Shown here piece by piece: positions 54,801-64,000 of a stretch of DNA of 64,000 nucleotides. Source of the DNA: Penelope pileata (lineage: Eukaryota; Chordata; Aves; Galliformes; Cracidae); the NCBI GenBank assembly GCA_013396635.1, contig WBMW01003259.1, forward strand, positions 212,917-276,916, in the 5' to 3' direction. Numbering within the stretch: position 1 is the first letter of the stretch; each line of letters opens with the position of its first letter. The position numbers and the translations under genes are program-made. The notes below the pieces were generated by a model. The model was not told where the DNA came from. It did not search any database and saw only the letters and a program-made list of their open reading frames with translations.

Positions 54801-56734
54801 TTGGTGTCCAGGAGCAGTCCAGAACTCTTCTATTTAGCAATACTTGGGCTGGCAATGATCTTTTGGCATCTCCTTTTCTTGTTCATATCTCATTTCTGAG
54901 AAAAACAGACTTTTCTGTAAAACCTTGACCTTGTGCCTTCTGTGTAGCTGCACGAAGCTAATTAACAGCCCTTTAGGAAAAAGGCTATGGAAGGCTGTAA
55001 CACCCATCATGGCTGTGGAGGTATTTTGTGCATTGTTTTGTAGCAGAGTTAATGCTTTGTATGGAAAGGTGCGTAGGTATGAAAAAGTTGTGTAGGCAGG
55101 TAACAAAAATGGAACAAGGCTTTCATGCTTAGTTATTGCCTGTGTTATGCTAACGAAGATGATAATTTAGAGGTGTCCCTGGCAGAAAATGTTTCTCCTC
55201 TGAAAAGTCCTTAACTTCTTTTGTTGGCTTGAGAACAGAACTTTTGGAAAAAAATTTTTTTTGTGTGAAAAAAAGCTCTCTCTGAGAACTGCACTGATTT
55301 GACAGGCAATATCAGGGAAAAGTTATTGCAATGCTTCTTTCCAAAATAGCGTTAAGCAGGTTTTATTTTGCCTTTATCATGTTGCATTTTAGATCACATC
55401 ACAATTTAATGCAGTTGGAAAATCAAAGGGTTTAAACTCAGATAAGAATCAAAATAAGGCAATTCAGTCTTACTGCAATTGAAAGTTTCCTTAAGACTGA
55501 AAAAAATTGAAGAACTTTTTGTTTTTCAAATTCTCTGGGGAATGGTGACATTTTTGTCTTGAGTCAATATAAAGTAAGAGTTCAAAGTCACTTTTAGATT
55601 CCCATGGTTTTCATGCCTGCTGCCACTTTTGGAAATCCTGAGCCCAAAGAAGTTGCCAAATCGTGTGGCTGATTTCTGTGAACTGTGGCTGTTAAGAGGA
55701 GAAAGGGAGTTATAGAATACTTTTCTCATAAAATTCATGGAACGTTATCTGTAGCAGAAAGATGCTTATCAAATGAGTTCTTTGTACCAATACGCAGTAG
55801 GTGAAACAAAAGTATTGATCACTAGCATAGATAAAGAGTAGCACAGTTTTGGTTTTGGACCATGTTGATGGAACAATTAGAATGAAGCTCAAATTTTTTA
55901 AGACGTTTACTGGCTTAGCAGCAGGAACCGTTTCACAGAAGATGCTGAATCTGCAATGTGACAGCGCAGCTGTGTCAATCTAATTGATGCCTGGGAGCAG
56001 CCAAGAGGAGCTGTTGCACCCTCTTCTCTATCCATATACCTTATGTGCCTGTGGTTCTGTGGCCTCATGAAGAGTCAACTTGCATGGTAGATCCTGTTAA
56101 AATGGATTTGAAAAGGGCTTTCTGATAGATCAACCAACTCACTCTGCTCCCTCTTATGGCTGCGTAATCCAAACAGTGCAAAATCAGACAGACAGCAGGG
56201 AGCATGACAGCCCTTTTCAGCATCAGTTTCTGCTCTGCTATAACATCAAACCACATACTGAATGTAAGAAATCTTCTAATCTTAGCAACATAAAACAACT
56301 GCCCCTCAGTGAGCAGCAAAGTGTAAGCTCAGGACGTCTATATTAGGGTATACATGGGAGTGGTAGTCCCAAGCAGCTGTCTTTTCTTCCAAGAATAGAA
56401 ATTTGAATAGCCCATATAAAGAAAGTAAATCTTCATTTTGCAGAGACAGGATGGCTGTGATGGACCTGGGAAATGAACTAATTTCACAGAGATCCAGTCA
56501 AGAGGTTATCTTGCAGTTCTCCCTGCCTTTGGTTAAGTCTCTGCATACATAGCAGGTTTAACATGCTCCTGTAGAGTTAGAAGTGTTATACTGCAGAATG
56601 TAGATCTTATTCTACACGTCGGGAACCTCTCAGTGCTGCGAGGAAGTTCTATTGAGGAGAAAAAAGAAAATATTTCAGGATTAGGAGAATGAGACACAAA
56701 AAGAGAAACAGACATCAAAATGATGGGTGTAGAG
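51851..56734. other. Intergenic, no gene recognised
   Basis: No exon, RNA gene or clear mobile element found. Open frames present are short and lack domains. Confidence 0.5.
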
Positions 56735-57085
56735 GCTTTCACCTGGGGAGGAATAACCACATGCGCCAGTACAGATTGGGGGCTGACCCGTTGGAGAGGA
56801 GCTCTGCAGAGAAGGACCTGGGGGCCCTGGTGGATAACAGGGTGCCCATGAGCCAGTAGTGGGTCCTAGTGGCCCAGGAGGCCAATGGGATCCTGGGGTG
56901 CATTAAGAAGAGTGTGGCCAGCAGGTCAAGGGAGGTGATCCTCCCCCTCTGCTCTGCCCTGGTCAGGCCTCAGCTGGAGCACTGTATCCAGTTCTGGGCT
57001 CCCCTATATAAGAAAGACAGGGACCTCCTGGAAAGAGTCCAGTGGAGGGACACAAAGATGGTAAAGGGCCTGGAGCATCTCCTTT
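56735..57085 (+). mobile_element. CR1 LINE fragment, C-terminal end of the reverse transcriptase ORF
   Basis: The stretch carries a long CR1 segment: CACCTGGGGAGGAATAACC, GAGAAGGACCTGGGGGCCCT, GCCAATGGGATCCTGGGGTG. It translates as EANGILGCIKKSVASRSREV, then LCSALVRPQLEHCIQFWAPL and YKKDRDLLERVQW, the conserved last part of CR1 ORF2. Similarity ends at the undetermined base N at 57086; the 3' UTR and octamer tail that should follow are absent. It is non-functional as a LINE. Confidence 0.9.
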
Positions 57086-60000
57086 NAGCCATGTTGAGAG
57101 CAGCCTGATCTCTCTGTGTGTAACATAATATTTCTGTTAGTTTATGAGAAAGGCGTTAGATATCATGCAGCAAGCCTCAAAGACAGCGTGATCTTCCTTG
57201 GAAGTCAGTTTTAGTTTTGGATGCCAGCTCTATGCAATGAACTTACATTGTTATTTTTGGCAATAATCCCTGGCTGAGCACAGTCTTTTGAATTCTACCC
57301 TGGAAACCACAGCTAATTTCTTAAATCTCCACTGTGGTTTATGATTAACACGGATATTTGTTCTCTGCCAATGGGCTATTTGGATGTGTTTCTGAAGCAG
57401 ATGCTGGGCGAGTGATGCTGTTTGGTGGAGAACTGGACTTTCTTGTTTAGAGTCATTTTCTTTTCTTCCTTCTCCTGACCAGACTAACAGGGGCAATTTT
57501 TCTACACAGCTTTATGCAGTACTGTGTTACAGATCCTTTGATACAGCTACGGTCAAGTTAGTACAAAGCCAAAAGTCAAGAAAACTGTCTAATCAAGTCA
57601 CAGAGGCTTGGCATAGTCTCATTAGCATAGTGCTACTTGTTTTTTCAGCACTGATTAGTTGTGGTGGAACATCAGGATTTCTTGGGTTTTCCTTATTCTG
57701 ATTCTAAAGCCAGGTTGGATAGATCCCAGTCTCAGGTGTCTCTCTGTGGAGTGCTCCTGGGAGAGGTAGACATATTCTCTGATAATGGTGTGCATTTTTT
57801 TTTCTTGCTCTGCCCAAATGCAGAATTTACTTCTGTTCTCCCCAGACAACATACTTCCTCTTCTGTACAGGAAGTTTCTTTGTTTTTTATGGTATTCTTG
57901 TTTCCACAGTAGAGCATTTTGACAAATCTGTGAGATGTCTGTTTGGAAGCTGCAGAGTTTCCAACTTGTATTGTAGCTCTGGGTATTCATTCAGTTCAAC
58001 TGTCTCTAATTTTTTTCTCTGCTCTTTGCTGTTGTACTGGCATTTTGTACTTGGTTTCTCTTCCATCCACTCTTTCTAGGATAGTGCAGTGCAAGTCTGG
58101 GAAGAAAATGTGGACTTCATCTCATTGGAGCTGGCTGAAGTACGCTCATTACCTTTGTGGCTCCCTGCTCAACACCATGCCTCATTAACCCTCCACAACA
58201 TATATTACGTTTTGCAGACTTTCACAGGAATAGTTTCCAGGAAACACAGTTTATCTTATTGGAAACCAAATGGCAAATGATTCACATTTAAAATATATGT
58301 TTAGAGTCCATTTGCTCTTGAAATCAGTACTAATGAATTACTTGCTCTCAGTTATTTTGCAATAATGAAAGCAGCCTGTGTATTCCCATTGCTATGAGAT
58401 GCAACTCATTCCAGGCTTTGCTGTAGCTATTTGTCTGAGGTGACAAAAGATGAGGAGAAAGACCCCTGAGGACGAGTGCAGCCAATGTAAAAAAGACTCC
58501 ATCCAGGTGTGAAAGGTCTCTGTCCAGATTACCCTCCTGCCAAAGTTCAAGGTCCAGGTGCACTGAGATATGGCTACTACAAGTCCCCTAACTCACGTCA
58601 CAAAATATAGCCTCATCGACACTTCTTGTTTGATGACATTTGATTTCTTAAAGCCTCAAAATCCCATAGAAACAAAGGTTTTCAGCATTCATATTTCCTC
58701 CATCCTGAATTTCCAAACACTATAATGACAGCAAAAAGTACGAACTAAGAAAGTACGAACTAAAAAGTATGAAATAAAAGCAGAAGTAGAAAACATGTTT
58801 CATGTCTGTGTGATCAGAACATCACACTCAAAAATGCATAAATCAGTTGGAAATAGGAGAGTTGTTGAAAAGGGAACATTCTCTCTGACACTGAAATTGC
58901 AACATCAGAAGGTGGTTCCTCTGGAAGCTTTTCTGAACAAGGAAGAATCTCACTGCCATTCAGTGATACCTCATTGCAATTCAGTGATAAGGCACTTCTT
59001 ATGAATGTGGAAAGAACAATTCTAGCCCAAAAGAAATTTTTTTTTCACTCCACAGACCCACAGAGCAGTGTTATGAAACATCCTCACTGACAGTACTGAT
59101 ATTTTTGGAGGATGCTAATTTGGTACTGCAACATGACAAAAGAAATTAAAAACAGTGTTATACTCTTGCCCTAAATTGTGATTTCCCCCAGGAAACTCCA
59201 TCTTTGATTGATAAGTGGACAGGTGAGAATCTGGGAGTGATCAGTGATGGGTGGTGAACAGGAACATTAAAAAATGAATATATGAAAATTGATTATTTGT
59301 GAAGTCATTAACATTTCTCCTCAAATTTTGCTTCCTGTGATTCAAGTTTGCTGAGGGGCTTAGTTACCCATAAGTATTTTTTTTCCCCATTGCATTATCT
59401 TGCCAGTTGTAGCTGCCCTTTATATTTATTTGAACTTCTTCCATTTTATTATAAAGATAAGGCCTTGGTAAGGAGGGGCTTTTAACAATAAATTCTTAAA
59501 CAGATGGAAATTAAAATCTAAAATTCTTTTTTTGTAGGGTGAGGTCTAGAGCCTGTGAGCATCCCAAAGGCATGTCGAGGTATTAAACAAGTTAACTATA
59601 TGGAGTTTCAACCATGTTATTTCCTTTTGCATCCTCACTTCTTACCTCTAAGCATAGCATGAGTCTCCTTGTGAGCTTTGAAAGAAAAATGTAAGAAGTG
59701 TGTGGTTACTCAGGTCCTGGATTTACTGGTGAGTAAGATGAGTCAAAAGACATTAGAAAATTTGAAAAAGTTTCCAATTTGATACTGGGAACCCTCATAT
59801 CTTTAAAGCCTACGGTAAAATCCATTCTACATTTGCCAGAAAACAACTTCTATGGTAAAATATATGGCAAGCTGCATCAGAAGTTAAGTTTGATTTTGGG
59901 GCATAAATTCTCACAGGTGTGAAAAGAGAACTGTGGAATCCAGGCTGCTTAACAAAGAGGCTTACTTCAACTTCAGCTCTGACAACAGGCTGTGATGAAA

Positions 60001-63000
60001 CAACTAGACTGTACTGTAACTACCCACTGAAAAAGAGATTTGTTTTTTTGTGAAGATAATATGTCATTTACTGCATGTCAGTAAAAATGGGCCTGAACTA
60101 CTAAATCTGAACTTAGTTTGTTCTTCTGGTTCATAAAGAACTTCCCCTTTCAAACAAGTTAAGTGTTATTGTACGCTAAAAAAAAACAGTAGTGTCTCTT
60201 CTAAAATGGTTAGAAACCTGACTTGCTAGATTTTGCAGCCAATGTTCTCAGGTTGTCATTTAATTTCACAGAAGGTGATTCTGGGCAAGAAAGGAAATGA
60301 GGGGTATATCTTGCCCCTCCTTCGGTAGGGACAAAGGGCTCTAGCTGGCAAGATAATTGATGCTTGAACATTGTTAGCAGATGAGTAGGACCTGCAGAGG
60401 CCATGGGAACAGGTGGGGTATAAACTGGTGATTGCTAAGAAAACATCTGACTGCGTCAGGGGTTCCTACAACAAACAAGACACAAACCTGCAATCTGCTA
60501 CCTCACACGAAAGAACAACAGTGCCCTTTCCTTCTTTCATTTCAAGGACTGTTTGCCTTGATCTCACTTCCTTGTCGAAGGGAAACCAAAACAAAGCAAA
60601 GTTTAGAAAGCATACCTGCTTGAGCAAAATCTAAGATTTATGTAGTTACAGACGTGCTAGGTCTTGAAAAATCCCCACATAGGTAATGGTCTTCTCTCAT
60701 CAGTTCTGTGACCCTCACCGTATCACGTAGGTGTTTATTCTCAGTGGAAAGCCAGAGCTACCATCCCAATAACAACGAAAAAGATTCTTCTCCTCTCATT
60801 TGTATTCTTCCCCTCATGATGTTTTTTGCCTTAACCTCACTCTTTCCTATAAAATGTGAGAATGCTGGAGAATTAGTGTCCTAACTTGTGTGACTAGGAA
60901 AACAGGACCCATTTAGTTCTAAAGAAGCAAAATGATGAAACACAATGAAAACCACCCAGGGAGATGCAAGAGAAAAGAAAGACACAGAATAATACTTTGT
61001 ACAATGGAGGCATTGTAACAGGAGTTTATGGATTAAAGACTAACAAATACAAATATATACAATACAGGAACTTCCACTCCAGACAGGGAGTGCAGGATAT
61101 TTAATTACATTCACAGCTCTTGCTGTGCCAGCTCTGGCAGCATCCCCCAGAAAGGCGGGGTATTAACTCCCTCTGAGTTGCAAAGTGAGAGGGAGCTCCT
61201 TCCCACTGTGAAGAACCACAAGTGCTCTGAATGCTCAGCAGAATTCCTCTAAGCACTTTGTGGCTGAAAACACACCTGAGGCAGAAAAGGGTAGTAAATG
61301 CTTGAGTCATTGATGAGCCCCCAGGTGCGCAGAAGTCTGGGGCTTCTATCATGCGTAGCCACTGAAGTGAAGGAAGGTGAGTGTAGTCTCATCAGGATGA
61401 AGATGCAACCCAGGGCAGGTGACCAGCAGCACCTGTCAGTATCACCTGTGGGGGGTTAGGAGGAGCTCAGTTACTAGAGAAAATGTGGACAAAGTCAGCT
61501 AAAACCGAAAGGACTGGTTTTCTGGTATTTTCCACCTAGTTCAAAGAGGTCAACCAGCAGAGATGTACAGCTGCTCCAGCCTCTTTACAGCATTGGAGAT
61601 CAATGGTCTCTTTGGTGCCTTTGTAGTTACTTAGTATTCTATTCCAATAAAAGTACAAGTTAGAGCCAAAAATCTCAGTACCTACTTCTAAATAATTCAA
61701 AATACTGGAAAATGTGTCGGGGGAAGTTGTATCTCCTGATTAGGGTTAGGCTTTTGGGCTCAAAACAAGACAGGACAGTATCTTACACATGACCCAGAAT
61801 ATCGAACAGTGTTCAGGTGTGATGCACTGCTCATTAATTCTATTAAGTCTTTCCTTCTGACACACTAAACTTTGAGTCACATTCCGACTTTGTTCCGTTA
61901 AAGAAAAGCAAGCATACTTCAACTGAAAACTTTGGAATTTATTATACTAGAAGTCAGGTGTGAGAATTTCATTACATTGGCTGTGGTCCCGCCTGTGTGA
62001 GGGATTAACTGTGGCTGAGACGTAACAATGCAGCCTCACCCTGTGTTTAAATTACCGATGCCTTCGATCCAAAATGTCAGTTTCACAAATGGAAGGAGTA
62101 CTATAAGGAGGTGAAAATTCGTCATGGGGACTTGGAATTACCTTTGGCATTTCGTTTTCTATCTTTTTCTGTGTAAGTTAAAATCTATTTGACTGTTTAC
62201 CTTTGCAATATTTATAGAGGAGGTACTGGAGACAGATTTGAAACAATAATCTGGGGAGAGGACTGGCTAAAGATCAATATAAAATAAATACATAGTATTT
62301 ACGGTTAGAATTTGTTTTGTAATTTCTCTTAAATCTGTGTATTTCAGTAGGTATTTTAGTAGGGGCAGAAAGGTGCTAAGTAAATAAATGAATGAGAGAA
62401 AAGTATGTGGAAAATACATCTAAAAATGAAACTTAGTGTCTGATCAGATTTTATGATGTTTTTTGCCTTAAATCATAAATTTCATAGTTATGTGACCAAT
62501 GAATGATCTGTTTTGACAATTTTTCTCACTGAGGGACAATGTATAAAAGAAAGAAAATATAAGGAATCATGAACTGCCATATATTAATTATGCTATTCTC
62601 CCAATGTACTGCAACAGTGGTTTGAAATAATATTTAGAAATTAAAGTGTTCTCCTATTTGTTCTTACTATCTAGTTCTGTGACATTCAATGCAGATGAGT
62701 ATAAATTTCTTCAGTGATTACCTGTACTTACTCTAAAGAATCCAAAGGATACATACAGAGAGTTGTACAGTATGAGCTAGGTTGGGATGCAGAAAAATTA
62801 TGTGTGTAGGAGTAATTGAGCAAAATATGTATTTATGACATGCTGTTATGTACATGAAAAATTGTATGACAAATGCCACTTAAATTTTAGAGAGAGATAT
62901 AGACCGAAAAGAAATTAACTAGTGTAGCTCTTTGGTAGAGCTACTCCAGTACACCCAGAATGAGGATAGGTAAAATTTTACACAGCTGAAATAAAGAGCC

Positions 63001-63180
63001 AGGATATTAGCAAAGTGTTGCTAAGGGATAATATTAACGTGAGACACCAGACTATGTGTTTATAGAAGGAACAAAACCAGCACTTAGAATCAAGACAAAA
63101 TTAGCAGGGCAAGTAAATGAAATGAATCTAAATTAGTACGTACGCAATTAAACAGAAACAGGATTTCATTTTACCTTTCA
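57086..63180. other. Intergenic, no gene recognised
   Basis: Begins with a single N at 57086. Mostly AT-rich unique sequence. A 15-bp tandem repeat lies at 58735-58778. No ABCG1 exon, RNA gene or CpG island was recognised. Short open frames, including a minus-strand one at about 61101-61352, lack domains. Confidence 0.5.
58735..58778 (+). repeat. 15-bp tandem repeat, three copies
   Basis: AAAGTACGAACTAAG, AAAGTACGAACTAAA and a diverged AAGTATGAAATAAA follow one another directly. Confidence 0.85.
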
Positions 63181-63808
63181 AAAGTGTAAGAAATATTATA
63201 ATATTTTTCATGATGGCAAATAGTAGTTAACATTGGTTCAAAATCAGAGATACATGAATACACAGGAAAAAAATGACATCTCATGCAGGAAAATTAATGA
63301 ATAAGGATATATAAAAAAAAATTCTCAAGGGAAATGTTGGCTGCTCAAGTGTACCAAAAAGACATATTTCTCTCAAAAAACAGAACAAATTAGAAAGAAA
63401 AATGAAAAGGAGATATATAGAAAAATAATATGTGAAGAGATTGAAGAAAATAGAAAACTAAAAATACAAAAGATGGAAAAAGACAAAGCAAAAATGAAAA
63501 AATAAATGTGAAAAAGTGATGTAGATGAAAATTGAATACATAGACGCAAGTATAAAAAAGCAAACTAAAAATACATGAATAAAGGGGAAATAAAATAGAA
63601 ATCTGTAAGTTGGGGAAGAATGAAGACAGATGATCAAAGAAAATAAATGAGGAAAGAAAAAATTGGACTATAAACAGCAATAACATAAAAAACTCTAAAG
63701 ACATGAGTAAATAAAGCAAAATCAAGCAGTGGAAATGAACAGACGTTAAATAAGAATAAAACAGAAATTCATAGATAAAAACAAGTGTTAAAATGTGTTT
63801 AAAATACA
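63181..63808 (+). repeat. A-rich, C-poor low-complexity region
   Basis: More than 600 bases in which A clearly dominates and C is rare (for example two C in 63421-63480). Short words such as AAAATA, AAAGAA and GAAAA recur without a fixed period. The strand asymmetry is strong. The other strand gives a long phenylalanine/leucine-rich open frame because of the T richness; I do not regard it as a gene. Confidence 0.7.
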
Positions 63809-64000
63809 AACAGGCATCCAATATCAGACCGTGGAAACGAGCACTACGACAACATTGGCAAAAGATGGCAACGAAACAGGAGGGAGTGATGTGATGATGC
63901 AGCCCAAGATGGCCCAAGCGCAGGAGCAGACCATGGCCCAGACTGGGTCCACGCCACCTTCCACGCACAACTCGACATCTTCCACGGTGACGGCCTCTGC
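63809..64000 (+). other. GC-richer segment open to the right edge, unidentified
   Basis: Composition changes abruptly at about 63810. One + frame stays open from about 63792 to the window end and reads QTVETSTTTTLAKDGNET, MMQPKMAQAQEQTMAQTGST and PPSTHNSTSSTVTAS, a Thr/Ser/Gln/Met-rich text. An acceptor-like ACAAACAG ends at 63812, but its pyrimidine tract is poor. A minus frame is also open for about 56 codons. I do not recognise a family. It may be an exon of a neighbouring gene, an end of a mobile element, or chance. Confidence 0.25.

Noticed and set aside
63390..63968. Minus-strand open frame of 192 codons rich in Phe, Leu and Ser
   Set aside because: Most of it is the complement of the A-rich tract, where stops are rare in this frame by composition. 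It looks like a string of hydrophobic segments only because T-rich codons encode Phe and Leu.
57600..64000. Search for the first exons of ABCG1, the expected next gene
   Set aside because: No sequence encoding the known N-terminal region or the ABC domain motifs was found; the gene, if syntenic, starts beyond the window.

Overview
The window looks like a stretch of bird chromosome, most likely chicken or a close galliform. The evidence is CR1 LINE fragments that end in the typical ATTCTATG repeats, a mariner deletion derivative very like the chicken Galluhop family, small introns, and one large vertebrate gene. There is no bacterial, plasmid or viral gene organisation, and most short open frames are chance.

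Positions 365 to 38611 hold one multi-exon gene on the + strand that I recognise as UMODL1 (uromodulin-like 1, olfactorin). I could place 21 coding exons with matching splice phases. Together with the one nucleotide owed by the upstream exon they total 4407 nt, an exact multiple of three. Only the first coding exon (signal peptide) and the promoter lie to the left of the window. The predicted protein runs EMI, WAP, then SEA-EGF-Ser-rich linker-FN3, then SEA-EGF-mucin linker-FN3, then SEA-EGF-mucin linker-ZP, a transmembrane helix and a short cytoplasmic tail. The SEA-EGF cassette occurs three times with the same exon phases, and all three EGF exons are 138 nt long. This points to internal duplication.

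The most notable observation is in the second FN3 exon (21582-21839). It is open, correctly spliced and in frame from end to end except for one TGA at 21644-21646, exactly where the family has the conserved FN3 tryptophan (TGG). Every other exon is intact. The exon is also symmetric (phase 1 at both ends), so skipping it would restore the ZP and membrane parts. Other unusual points are a GC splice donor after the third EGF exon, an extra Ser-rich exon between EGF1 and FN3-1, a lost cysteine in EGF1, and a furin-like RAVR motif after the ZP domain.

Positions 38612 to 64000 are gene-poor. I see a possible 3' UTR intron, a candidate poly(A) signal near 42.1 kb, three CR1 pieces, small tandem repeats, and an A-rich, C-poor tract near the right edge. 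That tract stops abruptly at a GC-richer segment that is open in frame to the window end and which I cannot identify. In mammals ABCG1 follows UMODL1 on the same strand; no ABCG1 exon was recognised here.
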